From positions 1 through 56,594 of the forward strand of contig FTLJ01000675.1 of assembly GCA_900155495.1 (NCBI GenBank): 56,594 nucleotides of DNA, in the 5' to 3' direction. The first letter of the stretch is position 1. The number at the start of each line of letters is the position of its first letter. Made by a program: the position numbers and the translations under genes. This DNA comes from Porogramme epimiltina. Its lineage: Eukaryota > Basidiomycota > Agaricomycetes > Polyporales > Polyporaceae. Positions 1 to 11,619 of the stretch are shown here, piece by piece. The notes below the pieces were generated by a model. It was not told the origin of the DNA. It saw only the letters and a program-made list of their open reading frames with translations, and searched no databases.

Positions 1-592
1 GGGGGGGGTCGGGGGGGGGGGGGGCGGGCGGGGCTGCGACTGGCCGCGATCCGCTGGCGCTCGCTGGCCGTGCGAGGGTGCAAAGGCGGCGACGCGACGA
101 ACCCAATCTGCTCCAAATCTCGGCCACACGCAGCCCAGCGAGCACCCTCCTTTCCCCCGCGTCCAATCGCGTGTCGAGCTCGCCCGCGCCCTCCCCCACA
201 CGCGCATCCGCCTCCCTCGCGCGACCCCTCCACCCGCGCCCTGTGACGACACCGCGCGAGGCCGCCCGCACGCCCCACCCTCCCCTCGCGCCCCCACCAC
301 GCGGTACGGGAGAACCGTCGGACGGCTTATCGTCTGTCGCGACGACCTCAGACTCTTCCGCCCCTTCCTCTCCTCCGAGCGCCGATGCCCATCCCGCAGC
401 CGCCAATCCTTCGGAGCGCCCATCAATATATGAGCTCCCCCCTCTACACGTGACCGACGCGTCCCTCAGCTTGCGGCCCGCCTTACGGCACCCGCCCACC
501 CCATCTTCTTCCTCTTCCTCTTCTCTCTCGCTCTCGTGCTTTGTCGTGCTCTCTCTCGTACTCTCGGAACGCCCTCGGATGGGTTTCTCAAC
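1..592. other. GC-rich leading segment, presumed MGS1 upstream region
   Basis: The window opens with a near-pure G tract (positions 1-24). Very GC-rich, pyrimidine-biased sequence follows, with CT-rich stretches near 500-560 just before the MGS1 start codon. An open frame through this stretch has only Ser/Pro/Arg-rich low-complexity sequence and no recognisable domain. I treat the stretch as promoter and 5' UTR, possibly with the end of another locus beyond the left edge. Confidence 0.4.
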
Positions 593-3098
593 ATGAGCGC
601 GGACAGAACTTCCAAAGGTGTGTCACCCTGCCGTGCCTCTCCCCCCTTGCCACTCGTTGCTCACGTACACCCGACGCGTTCCTGACGCGCTCGTCTCCCT
701 CACAAAGTGACATGGTGCGCTCTCTGGGAGACTGTTGCCTTATACCTCTCCTCATATGTCCTCCAGCCCCGTCTGCTCGAAGCTCGTCCTCGAGCGAGAC
801 ATCAACGCCCACCTGGATAGCAACTGCTCAGGAGACAGCACCCGCCCGTCCGCCTTCTCGAGCTCGCAAAAAGGCAAGATGTCCCAAGCGTCCATCACGT
901 CCCTCTTCACCCCCTCCCAGAAGAACGCGCCGACGTCTTCCGCCGCGCACTACGCCCCCGCCTCCTCGTCCAAGCACGCCCGCAAGCGCTCGGAAGCCGA
1001 CGACCCGCCCGCCAACGCGATCCCCTTCAAGCGGCCCCGCGTCACCGCGTCGTCGCGCCTCCAGTCCGCCGCGCCGCTCGCCGAACGCCTCCGCCCGCAA
1101 TCGCTGGACGAATTCGTCGGCCAGCCGCACCTCACGGAGCCGGGCTCGCTTCTCATGAGCCACCTCGCCCGCGGCGCGACGGGCAGCATCGTCTTCTGGG
1201 GCCCGCCTGGGTGCGTCGCGCCCGCCTCCACGTCGTAACTTACGTCGGTCTGATCAATATTTGTCGCCCACGACGTCGCCAGCTGCGGCAAGACGACGCT
1301 GGCGCGGCTGCTGGCGAGGCGCACGGACGCGGTGTTCAAGGAGCTCAGCGCGACCGACTCCGGCATCGCCGAGGTGCGCGCGGTCGTCGAAGAGGCCAAG
1401 AACCTGCTCGCGCTCACAGGCAGGTAACCGTGCGTTCGCCTCCGCGTATGCGTGCCCCGGACTTAACGCATGCTCCAGGCGCACGATCCTCTTCCTCGAT
1501 GAGGTACATCGGTTCAACAAGGCCCAGCAGGTAGCTTTCCCGTCCCGTCAGTTATTTGCCGGCGTCCCTCATGACGAATTCCTAGGACATCTTCCTCCCC
1601 TTCCTCGAACACGGTCACCTCCAAGTGAGCTCGTCACCGATCACCTCCGCCGCCCCGACGTCATTGACCTCACGCAGCTGATAGGTGCGACGACCGAGAA
1701 CCCGTCGTTCCGGCTGACGAGCGCGCTGCTCAGCCGCTGCCGGTGCGTGCCTTTAAAGCTCGTAATGCATGACTGCGCCGCCGACGCGTCGACCCAGCGT
1801 GTTCGTCCTGGAGCGCCTAAGCGATGACGACATCGAGAAGATCGTCACCCAGGCCGTGCAGCGCGTGTCGGACACGGCTGCACCCAAAGAAAAAGACCCG
1901 CCCGCGCCCTCGCCGCCCCTCAAGGAGATCGAGGTCCTCGACGATGACGACCGCGATGACGCCGACGTCGCGAGTTCTCAGCCCGACGTCGAGGAGCCCC
2001 TCGCGCAGCCGTCGTCCTCGACCCAGGCCTCCGCCGCGTCCCAGCTCACGACAGAGCCGGCAGCCGAAGCTCGAGCGGCCCCTGCGTTCCCGGCCTACCC
2101 GCACCTCACGCCCCGCGTGCTCTCGACGATCGTCGCACTCTCCACGGGGGACGCACGCACGGCGCTCTCGCTCACCGAGCTCGTCCTCAACGCCGCCCCT
2201 ACCCCTGCCCCCATCACCTCCGCACCCTTACTCCCACCCACGCCGTCGTCCTCGTCTTCGTCCTCCACAGACGCAAATGGCGGCAGGGAAGCGCGCCTGC
2301 TCGCGGCGCTGCGGCGCTCGGTCGCGACCGCGTACGACCGCGCGGGCGACGCGCACTACGACATGGTCTCCGCGCTGCACAAGTGCGTGCGCGGCGGGCA
2401 GGGCGGCGCCGCGCTCTACTGGCTCGCGCGCATGCTCACCGCGGGCGAGGACCCGCTCTTCGTCGCGCGCCGCATGGTCGTGTGCGCGAGCGAGGACGTC
2501 GGCATGGCGGACGCGCGCGCGCTGCCGCTGGTGAGTGTCCACCTCCTCCCCAGCTCGCCGTCTGTGCCTTCCACAACTCACACACGCGCGCATACAGGCG
2601 ATGGCGACGTACCACGCGTGCCAAGTCATCGGGATGCCCGAGTGCCGCATCAACCTCGCGCACCTCGTCACGTACCTCGCGGAGGCGCCCAAGTCGACGC
2701 GCGCGTACGAGGCGTACGCGCGCGCGGAGGCCCTCGCGCGCGCCGACCCGTCCGCGCCCGTGCCGCTCCCTGTGCGCAACGCGCCGACGCGCCTCATGGA
2801 CGCGCTCGGGTACGGCCGCGGGTACAGGTACAATCCGGATTACGCGTGAGTTGCCCCTCCTTTCTTTCTTTGGTTTTTGCTTGTTATTAGTGGCGATGGG
2901 TGAGCTGATTTACTGCGCTGCAGGCACCCCGTCACGAACGACTACCTCCCTGCACAATGCCACGGGGAAGACATCCTGCGCAAGGCAGGCGACCTCACAG
3001 GGAAGACGTGGGACGAGGACGCGCTGCGGGATTGGGAGGTTGCGGAGAACGGGGGCCAGCCCTGGGCTGGCCGCTCCCCAGAAGGCGGGACGCTTTAG
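593..3098 (+). CDS. MGS1: MGS1/WRNIP1-family AAA+ ATPase (replication fork maintenance)
   Basis: Nuclear AAA+ ATPase of the RarA/Mgs1/WRNIP1 family, which acts with PCNA and ubiquitin at stalled forks. Ten exons fit in phase: 593-617, 708-714, 767-1210, 1283-1423, 1479-1530, 1586-1624, 1678-1742, 1798-2530, 2598-2845, 2924-3098, giving 642 aa. An N-terminal UBZ/RBZ zinc finger has C11-x2-C14-x11-H26-x4-C31, and its first Cys is supplied by the 7-nt exon. Walker A (GPPGCGKTT, about 156-164) is split by intron 3. Walker B is LDEVHRF (about 212-218). Sensor 1 is GATTENPSF and the arginine-finger region is LTSALLSRC. Exon 8 carries an acidic, Ser-rich insert before the helical C-terminal domain. 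The start is the ATG whose frame reaches the zinc finger; the shorter ATG at 756 would lose it. The gene is convergent with the next one. Confidence 0.93.
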
Positions 3099-3346
3099 GA
3101 GGCCTGCCGCAGCTCTGGTGTTCGCCGCAGACCAGTTTGTCGTGTTCCCCCCCTTCACCTCTTCGCTTGGACTCTTGCTTTCGCTCTTCCACCATGCTGT
3201 GATCTATCAGTTGCTTTATGTTCGCCGTTCGTCAGACGTCCTGGATACCTAACGCGTCTGTTGGTACAATAACTTAGAAGTCATAATGTAGTGCTACGCC
3301 ACATGCCGCCTTGGAGTGAACGATGAGGCCACTCTCTCCTACTCTC

Positions 3347-6300
3347 TTACTTCCACATCTTCCCGCGGCAGTTCTTCGCCCCGCACTGGCAGACGACGTA
3401 CACCGCCCCGGCCTTGTCCTTGTCCTTGTCTTTGTCCTTGTCCTTGTCCTGTCAGGCGGCAAAAAGAAGAAAAAAGACAAACAGTGAGCGCGCGCACGGA
3501 GGCGGAAAAAAAGGCACGCACATCGTTATCGTCGTCCTCTTCGTCGTCGTCGTCGTCCTGTCGCCCGTAGTAGGAGAAGCACAGCTCCTCGTAGGGCGCG
3601 ACGTCCTTGATCGTGAAGATGGCGAGCAGCGGCTTCATCACGTTCGACTCGTTGATGTACGCGGCTACGATGGCGCAGTTCGGGTCGCAGCTGTGGTTCT
3701 GTGCCCGCTTCGTGAGAAGAGGGGTAAGATGAAGCTGTGCGAGCTGTCACTTACGAAGTACCGAGTGAACTGGTGGAGACAAGTGAGTTCAGGGGTCAGG
3801 GAAGCATGTGGATCGTTCACTCACGTTGCCAGCGTGGTAGGCGTCGATACAAAATCGCTCCGCCGGGTTTTTGATGAGGTGCTTGATATGGTGGAAGTCT
3901 ATATTGAATAGATAGGTGCGCCCAAAGTTGTCGTAGTAGCTGTGAAAGAGAGAGGGAGATCACGATTGGGCAACGACACATCCTAAAGGTAGTACTCACT
4001 GGCCACGTTTTTCGGCGTCCGCATCGACGATGTATTCACCTGCATAGACCCCGAGGTACGTGTATGCCGGTATCTTCCTCGTCCCCGCGAACACCCCTAT
4101 CCAATCCTGGTCAACTTCCTTCTATTGCACCCCAATAAACAACTGTAGTGTACATACCCCACCCCTTATTCGGCGTCTTCCTGATCATGATTTCGTGCTG
4201 CCTTCCCCTTTGAATGACCTTCCAAGATGTGTTTATCAGTAAGCAGGCCGTTTGAAAAGTCGAGGCTGAATTACCCTGTTGGGACAGTCTTCGGGGCAGC
4301 CGCAAAACATGTTGCACTCAACTATGGGGTAGTCCTCTCCATCCTGCATAAGCCGTCCATCGAGGTCATATATGAACCGAGTGAATATACCGCCTTCACC
4401 CAACGCCATCATCTCCTTCTGCCGCCTGATGCACGAGCACCTCGAGCCTGGTTTACATGGCCCACGACAGCCGCATCCCTGGAGGGTGTCAGGGTCTGGC
4501 TTGGGCACGCCCTCTCCGTGCCACATCTTGTTCGAATAGTAAAACTCGAGGGGCGGCGTGGGCTCGTCGTCGACTTCGTTTATTATCCGGATGGGGGGCG
4601 CGTAAGGCTCGTCTTCAGCCGTGTTTGACTCGATCTCAGCCTCAAAGACGTGGACTTGCATGTCCCCGGCCCGGCGCGCAGACAGGGGTAGCGCGTTCAG
4701 GCGGTCCACCAAGTCCGTCGGGATGTTCTCTGCGAGCTCAGTGATGGGCGCGAACTCCTTCGCGACCCGGTCTTTGTCCGCTTCCCATGACACCACCACG
4801 AACCCGGATTCTTCGAAGGCACGGGACCAGGTCGTCTTGTCGCCTATTATTCCGCCTTGGGATACTATTTCATCGTCGCTGCTCGTTTGGATAATAGGTG
4901 CGCGGGGACGACGGCGAGGGAGAGGGAGGGGGCGTGTAACTTCAACAGGTTCTACAGAGGAATTCGCAGAATTTGAAGAGACGCGTGCGGAACGACGAGG
5001 GTGTGAGCTTGAAGATAACGTCCCGGAAGATGCATGATTCCGCGTTCGCCGCTGAGGTTCTTGAGCGCTGGAGTCGTCCCTGTCCTCCTGTAAATAGCGT
5101 TAGCTGCAGCATCTCCTATCCGACATGCAACTTACGTCGACTTCTGAAGACTGCTGCGGCGAGCTCGATGGAGATCCGAGATCCCTGATAGGTTCATCCT
5201 CCGTCGAGGCGGTGGGCGAACGGGGTGGGCTGACGGCATTGTCCAGCGGTTCCGATGTTGGTGACGACGCTCCCGAGTTGTCGGCAGAAGGTGAGGCTGA
5301 CACATATGTAACGGATGTCGACGCACTCGGAGCTGACACACACGTAACGGATGAAGGCGCACTCGAGGCTGACGCAGTGCGAGGGGGCACTGCTGGGGTG
5401 GGACCTGAAGGTGATGGAGCACTCGAAGGGCCCGGTATCGGGCATTGCACAGGTTGGTGATTCTTTAAGAACGTCTGACGGCGTGGAAGTACCGGTCCAG
5501 GTTGGGTCGGAGGAGGAATAGTCCGCGAAAGAGCAGTCGGACGACCGTGGTCCGAGGAACGCTGTTGAGCTGTAGACATGCCTTCTCTTGCTATAGGCGG
5601 ACCCGGTGGTTGGGAGTGGGTATCGGAGGGCGAAGAGCCGGAGATATCGGGAGCACTGGTGCGTCTGAAGTGTTTTGGGATGGGAGTGAATGACACCTTT
5701 GCGCTGAGAGGCGAGAGTTGGGTGCGAGGGGGGGCATGCTTGCGGATATTCCGGATGGCGTTCAAATCTAGCTCCTTAGGAACAGGTGGTGTGGACGGCG
5801 CAGGTGCAGCCGCAGTCGAAGATGCCGGCGCAGACGTCGGCGTCTTTGCGAAGGCTGAATAGCAAATGTTGATAACTCCTAGAAGGGTAGAAAAACGACA
5901 AACGACTTGCCTGTAGTTCGAGGTAGAGGGAGCGGGTGCGAGACGGGCTTGGAGGGGGACGGCAGCTCGTGTATAGGCTCGTCGTCGGAGTGTGTCAAGT
6001 CTATGATATTCTCACGAGCATTCTTACTCGCTGCCTGACGGATAATCTGTGACAGAGTAGGTCCCAGAGGTAGGGGCAATTGAGAGAGGTCGGGCGGGGT
6101 TCCGGCCCTACTAACACTTTCAGTTCTTGGTGCCTTTCCAATAGGTGTCAGTCTTTGCTTGTGCATCCATGGAATATACACAAACCATATTGCCAGGCGC
6201 AGTCATCTCAACTGCAGGCGTGACTGCGGTAACGGTGTCATCGAACTTCCCTGCGGTATATTGATGGACGGGTTTACCTAAGTGTTCTCCCGGGTTGATG

Positions 6301-8613
6301 TCCCTAGCAGCTGTATCACGCTCCGGTACTTGCTGCATCACGGCGCTTTTCATGCGGACGTCTGGACTTGAGGTGTTTGTGGAGGAAACATGTTCTTGTG
6401 TCGGTTCCATAGCTATCGCCGAGGCACCGCTAGCAGGGGGGGATCCGCCCAAGCTACCTTTGCTAGATGAGCTGGGTGTTCTAGACCTGGACACAGATGC
6501 CTGAGACGACGATAGGGGTCGAGGCGATCCTGTGAGTTTGAAGAAAGAGTTGTATAACACGCCCCGGGGTCGCGTAGGGGAAACTAGGTTCCGATATTTT
6601 ACCTCCGGAGAACGCGCTAAGTCCAGCATGAAACACGTTAGAAACTGACATATTAAATACTATATAAACCCCGAGCATTACCTTTTACACTATGGGAATG
6701 TGGGTGGTTGGCTGAACTTTCAGGACTTGTTGAGATGGCTAGTTCTTGTAACTGGGGGTCCAATATTTGGGAGACAGGGCTCGCGGTATCAGCTCGCAGG
6801 CTATCAGCGGATGCTGACCCGGTCCCGGGGACGGTCGATATAGGCTTGACCATCGTTGACGAGGAATCCACCTTGGGGGATGGGTTAACGTTTTGTGTAG
6901 GTGGTCTCTCGGTAGAACCTGTAACGCGCAACGACGCCTGCGATTGGCAAGTCACTGGAGTCATAAGGGTCTCCGACAAAATATTCGTGGCTCCAACGTC
7001 CTCCATAGGCTCGCTCGGAGGTGTTCGTATCTGGGTACCGCCTTGCATTTCGTCCGTCCCTGTTGCGGGGCTTGATTCTGTTTCTTCGCTGTCGCCATCT
7101 CTCATGAGAATGTCAGCTACATACTCCTCTTCAGGCACACTTGGTGAAGGCGCAGAATGGTCGCCCATCACCATGTCCTCCGCAGAGCCTGTATCCCGTA
7201 AATCTATTGGATCTGGCGAGCTTCCGGGTTGGCGGAGGGGCAATGAGCCTGCGCTATCCGTATCTCTTGCAGGAGATTTGATGGACCGTTGTTGTCTGGG
7301 GTCCACCCCTGGAGCTAACGACTTGCGGCGCGGCGAGGATTGGCTCTTAACTGTGTTAGGCGGCTTGTTCGATGAGGCTGCTTTGGTAGGGGGTATATCA
7401 TCGTCAGAACCGTCCAATATAATAACTCCATTCTCTTCTTTGTAAATAAAGGGTGATGGCAGCGACTTGACGTTCCTGCGCGGGAGTGGTCGCCTCTGAG
7501 GTGGTGCGGCGTCCATGGATTTGGGAGGACCCATGGACTTGGGAGGACCCATGGACTTGGGAGGGGGTGAGGGGATTGGGGGTTCGTCGTCGCTGTCGTC
7601 GATGCATATGACTTCGCGTGGGACCGGAGGTATATCAGGTACGCTCTTTGCTGGAGAAGAGGCTGATATCAGGTCAGTGCGATGCACACGCGTTGCAAAT
7701 GAGATAAAAACGCGCAGAGGCTTACCTTGATTTGCACCGTTTATTGCCACAGAACTCGAGGATGAAATCGTTTCGCGCCGGTTCGGAGATGACGAGATCA
7801 ACCCACTAATTCGCTGGGACGTGTCTATACCATCGTATAAGGCCCACCGACGCCTGCCTGCCTCACAGCGAGAAAAAAACTACTTACTACCTGTCCTTGG
7901 CAATGGATGTATGCGGGGGGTGACATCGTGACGAGTCTGAGAAGGAACGTGCGTGCGTTGGGTATGGGGCGGAGTCTCTTTTTGCTTGTTTGCATATTTG
8001 TCCCCAACAGACCCAGCCCCATGGCTGCGAACTGCTTGAGTGGCGAGTGTTGACTTTGGACCACTCAAACGAGGAGATTGATCAGCCCTCCGGAGGTCGT
8101 CAAGAGGTAGCTGAGTTCTTGCTTGAGCCTTCTCAGGGTTAAGAATCTTCCGTTTCTTCTTCTTCTTAGGTCTTTCCGCCTCTTCATCGCTACTTGATCG
8201 TGCACGGCGTGCAGGGGGTGCGTTTGGTTTGGCCACTAGTGGAGCCATTGTATTGGGGGGACGCAAGACACCAAATACAAACGTACCATATGGTGCCCCT
8301 CTAACCCCATACACAGGTCCCGATACAGCTTCATTCTCACCCGCCGCAACACTCGTGCTAGAACTCGCCACTGCCGACGTCTTCGCCTTTGATAGGGGCG
8401 TCATGGGCGGGATGCGAGTGATCGTAGTCTCTAGTGCGTGGTCGTCCTGCAACTCGTCCTCTGACGTGGGGCCCGAGCTAGCGACACTGGCAGACGGCTC
8501 TAAACGATACAAGGGAGGAGTTAGCCGTATTGTGAAACAGAACTGTTATATGGAACTGGAAGAGGCTGACCTCTCAAAAAGGTCCAGGCAGGAATTGATT
8601 CGCCACGAGTCAT
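3347..8613 (-). CDS. Clr4/SUV39-type histone H3K9 methyltransferase with giant disordered N-terminus
   Basis: Predicted KMT1-class heterochromatin H3K9 methyltransferase. Fourteen exons close in frame to about 1495 aa: 8613-8571, 8499-7888, 7824-7726, 7662-6682, 6616-6186, 6133-5911, 5854-5136, 5087-4275, 4218-4158, 4096-4000, 3939-3825, 3769-3755, 3698-3522, 3448-3347. Pre-SET cysteines (CGC...CSCI...CGC..DCPNR) lie near 1200-1306, SET with GWG, NHSCDPNC and SYYG motifs near 1310-1460, and post-SET CQCGAKNC near the C-terminus. A charged Asp/Glu then Asp-Lys linker separates SET from post-SET. The first ~1100 residues are Ser/Pro-rich with SUMO-interacting-like motifs. I see no chromodomain. 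Exons 1-5 are the least certain, and the exon 5/6 junction (about 6186-6133) is chosen by phase only. A separate upstream gene is possible but would have to explain the continuous phase. Confidence 0.85.
3412..3448 (-). repeat. Hexanucleotide repeat coding (Asp-Lys)n in the SET/post-SET linker
   Basis: About six copies of a TTGTCC-like hexamer on the plus strand read as alternating Asp-Lys on the coding strand. They sit at the start of the last exon of the methyltransferase. The exon before it ends in a run of Asp and Glu, so the linker between SET and the post-SET cysteines is a highly charged, repeat-derived segment. Confidence 0.85.
5855..5910 (-). other. Probable GC-AG intron in the H3K9 methyltransferase gene
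   Basis: The donor on the minus strand reads ACAG|GCAAGT, with GC in place of GT. The matching acceptor is TTCAG just before exon 7. Both exon phases (1 in, 2 nt out) agree only with this pair, and no GT donor in the vicinity restores the frame. GC donors with an otherwise perfect consensus are a known minor class in fungi. Confidence 0.7.
7515..7568 (-). repeat. 18-nt tandem repeat coding PPKSMG units
   Basis: Three near-identical 18-nt units lie in tandem inside exon 4 of the methyltransferase gene. They encode the hexapeptide Pro-Pro-Lys-Ser-Met-Gly/Asp three times, directly after the first SUMO-interacting-like motif. Units differ at only a few bases, so the array is a likely length polymorphism. 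Confidence 0.85.
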
Positions 8614-9155
8614 CAGACCGCACTCAGCCTCATGCAGGGCGTGACGTAGTGTGATATGTGGTCTTGTGGGTGGCACGCAGTAAGAGACGGTTTCAAGGAG
8701 GGGATGAAAAGGGCTACAAGGGAATTACTTACAACAATCACAATTCAGTCTACTGCCCAATCAGGAGGGCAACGATGGGATTGGTTGGTCCAGCATATTG
8801 GGCGCTATGAAGTCCCCTGGGGATGATTATAATCACGTGACATGGAGAGAAGGGCTAGCCTCTTGAGCTTCAAGCTTTCAAGCTTCAAGTTTAGCCTCAT
8901 GCGTGTGCTGAAGCTCCCCGGTTTGTTACACAGAGAGCCGTAAAGCGCCATTTCAGGTGCGCCTGACGTGTTCAAATTCACTTTAGCATCAAAATTAATG
9001 TCGACCACAGTCCTGCCCCGACGTTTTTATGACTCTCCACAACTAGCCTCTTGAATGTCTAATTCGCCACATACGAATACTAACAATACGATTGAACAAC
9101 TGCACGTGTGAGTACTTATGTCTTTCGAAACAGTACGCGCAAATCATGTATACTC
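8614..9155. other. Intergenic: methyltransferase promoter and LPMO 3' flank
   Basis: No convincing coding sequence. Around 8863-8890 there is a short imperfect inverted array of the AAGCTT/CAAG motif. The rest is unremarkable. The region must hold the methyltransferase promoter and the LPMO terminator. Confidence 0.5.
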
Positions 9156-10292
9156 TCATCCCTGCCAGACAGCCGGTCCTACAAGATTCATGATCAGAAA
9201 ACGGAAGGCACGACGCACACTGGCAAGTGGCAACTTACCAGGGATAGTGTAGTTGGTGACGCCCTGACACCAACAATTAGGTTACCATGAGATGTGACAT
9301 CAGCCGTGGGTGTGCTTACAGGCTCAGAGTAGATATCGATATTGACGCCGGGGTCTGACATCGAGTATGCCCCAGGGAACTTGACGAGGTAGTCACCCGA
9401 AGGCTGAGCACTTCCGGAGCCCTAGGCAGACAGTAAGGGCGACCGCACCCACGTGGCGTCGTAAGGTAACTCACTGTGAGGATCAACTGGGCACACTCAG
9501 GGTAAAATTGAGGCTGGTTCGAGGTATGGATTGCCAGCAGCTGTGACCACCGTGAGCAATTGGCCGTGGCTACAATTGGGATCTCCGCTGACCTCGTGGC
9601 GAATGAAGTACTCTCCAGGGGAGAGCGAGGAAGGAATGGTAGTGGTCCAACTGCTATTGTCGTTCACAAGCTCGCCCATGCCCCATGTTCCCGTTGGGAG
9701 GTCGCCAGAGATAAGGCCCGCTTCGTCGATCTTGAACTACAAGGAGTGTGTTAGTGAACTGTTGTGATGAAAAGCTGTACGTTGATGTCACATACCCAGT
9801 TGAGAGACGAAGGGTTAGCAGATGTGCAAGAGCCGCCACAGCTGGCCATGTAAACCATGACAGGGCCAATAGTGTGCGGCCAGGGGTTGCTGCATGTAAC
9901 AAGTAGTCAGCACAAAGTACAGCTAAGTGGGTAGTAACACTGACTTCCAGTACGCGACGACCTTCGAGCCAGCAGCAACGGTAGCTGATTGTTGGCCCGA
10001 GCCTAGACTGGCACCGTTGATGTTGCATGCCAGGTTCGCATCCGTTGGATCGGTGATTGGATTGTAGGTGTCCCACTCGCGCTGGATGCTACTCTGACCG
10101 GTCGGAGTGTTGTAGGCCTGGAAGCTGTGACGCGGGGACGAGAGATATCAACTAACTGAGAGTATAAGGGGGAACGCATATTACAAACCCGTTGTAGGTT
10201 TGGCCATTGATAGAGTAGCTGACAACACCACCGTGTGCGGCAGCCTGGCTGGCTAGGAGGGCGACAACGGCAAGAACACCGATTGCAATCAT
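9156..10292 (-). CDS. AA9 lytic polysaccharide monooxygenase, secreted, single domain
   Basis: Copper-dependent LPMO (formerly GH61) that oxidatively cleaves cellulose outside the cell. Eight exons: 10292-10189, 10124-9945, 9889-9796, 9736-9593, 9540-9475, 9421-9320, 9263-9239, 9178-9156, giving 245 aa. A 19-residue signal peptide ends AAA, so the mature chain starts with His (HGGVVSYSING), the first histidine-brace ligand. The second is His100 in NPWPHTIGP. The active-site RHELLAIHTSNQPQFYPEC block (about 172-190) holds the conserved second-shell His173/Gln185 region and the axial Tyr187; it appears only after removing the intron 9592-9541. The chain ends in the family-typical IPGPAVWQG with no CBM1 or linker. 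It is the only obvious plant-cell-wall gene in the window. Confidence 0.96.
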
Positions 10293-10356
10293 GGTGTACG
10301 AGTGCTAGACTTGGAAATGGGGTGCAGTGCGCTTGTGTCGTTGCGAGCAGGGACGT

Positions 10357-10364
10357 CTTATATG
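10357..10364 (-). promoter_or_regulatory. TATA-like box of the LPMO gene
   Basis: On the minus strand this reads CATATAAG, about 65 nt upstream of the LPMO start codon. That spacing suits an inducible fungal promoter. A single SYGGRG-type carbon-repressor-like hexamer (GCGGGG, plus strand, 10446-10451) lies further upstream; one short match alone is weak evidence. Confidence 0.45.
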
Positions 10365-10851
10365 CTGCACGGCGCAACAGGATGCAGGTGATGGACGGCT
10401 GGTCTTGGTCCATTTCGCGACGATATTCCGCCACCCTCGAGGTGGCGGGGACTACTTCGGATGGGGTGGAGCGCAATCTTGCGAGGTCGCTCGCACCGTG
10501 GGGAGGTTGCGGCATCGTACTAAGACAGAGTTGCGAGAAGAAGCGGAAAAGTGGCTTCGGTCATCCCGAACATAACTCAGATGATCTTGAGAAGGACGTC
10601 CATAGCCGTTGCCGTCCGGAAGCCGGGGCGTTGCAAACCTGTACCACACAAGCCGATCACAAGACGGTAGCGGCTTCTACTTGCTGAGGGACCCTGTGCA
10701 GCGCGACGACTCCAACGTCGGAAATTTGAGTGCTATCCATAGGTCATTGACGAGATGGTCGTCGAATACAAGCCAAACGTACACGGTCCACTCCCAAAAT
10801 TTGTGCGCACTCGCAACAGGTCCTACCCTTGGATCAAATCAAGACCACAGG
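10365..10851. other. Intergenic: LPMO upstream region and PRKRIP1-like 3' flank
   Basis: No supported gene. This stretch is the upstream control region of the LPMO and the 3' flank of the next gene on the same strand. Open frames here are in poor coding context and match no family I recognise. Confidence 0.5.
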
Positions 10852-11619
10852 TTAGTCGTCTTCGTGGATAGTAATCCGGGGGGCGTCGATAATGGGGACA
10901 GGGGGCGCATTCGCCGTTGCATCTATGCTTGCAGACATCGAAGGGGTGGGTCCAACATCTTCGTCTCCCTCTTCGTCGCTGTCATCCTCGCCTGGACGTC
11001 GGAAGACGACCTCCTTCCCGCTGACCAGCCGCCTCTTCTTGAACGGCGCGTCGGGCTTGTCTCCACTTGCTCCCGAGCCTGCGCCGGCCGCGCCAGACTG
11101 ATCATTATCCTTCTCCGACCCTTTCCCCTTCGCGCGTTCCTTCTTCTTCTGCCTTCTTGCGCGGTTCTTCGCGGTCTTTGCCTCTGCCACATCCTCCCAC
11201 TCCCGCTTCTTGCGCTCGAATTCTGCCGTCTCCACCTCCTGTTTTAAGTAAGTTATGGAGTGAGATAGGCCGGGAAACGCGTCAGCAGACCGTGACACTT
11301 ATGCCAGTGCTGGCCTACGCACCTTTTGCGACTGTTCATCCATCATTTTTAGTCGCTCGTATTCCCTGCGCCTGCTCGCCTTGTACACGTGGAACTCTCC
11401 GCTGCCTGCACCAGCACTGGAGCCCTGCACGTTCTTCATCATCTCGCGCGGTGCGCGCAACCCTTTGTCTTTTGGAGGTGCAGGTATATGAGCTGGTTTT
11501 GCAGGATCCTTGAGAAGTTTCTCCAGCTGTGCCCGCTGTTTGTCGAGAGCAGTTGCTGCATGGCGATGCGCAGAACCACTGGGGGCGGGAGATGGTGAAG
11601 GGGCGGGAGAGGCAGACAT
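10852..11619 (-). CDS. PRKRIP1-like DUF1168 protein (spliceosome-associated)
   Basis: Member of the PRKR-interacting protein 1 family (DUF1168), small helical proteins found in the catalytic spliceosome. Two exons, 11619-11323 and 11238-10852, give 227 aa. The diagnostic block FHVYKASRRREYERLKMMDE (about 70-90) is followed across the intron by a long basic coiled-coil helix rich in Lys, Arg and Glu. The C-terminal tail is acidic and low-complexity and ends in HEDD. The N-terminal ~25 residues are Ser/Pro/Ala-rich. Identification rests on the FHVY..RRREY signature plus the basic helix. Confidence 0.85.

Noticed and set aside
78..596. 172-codon frame before MGS1
   Set aside because: Ser/Pro/Arg/Ala-rich with no domain, in a GC-rich upstream region; the composition alone gives such frames.
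8863..8890. Inverted AAGCTT/CAAG array upstream of the methyltransferase
   Set aside because: Short and imperfect; could be chance or a simple repeat, and no regulator is implied.
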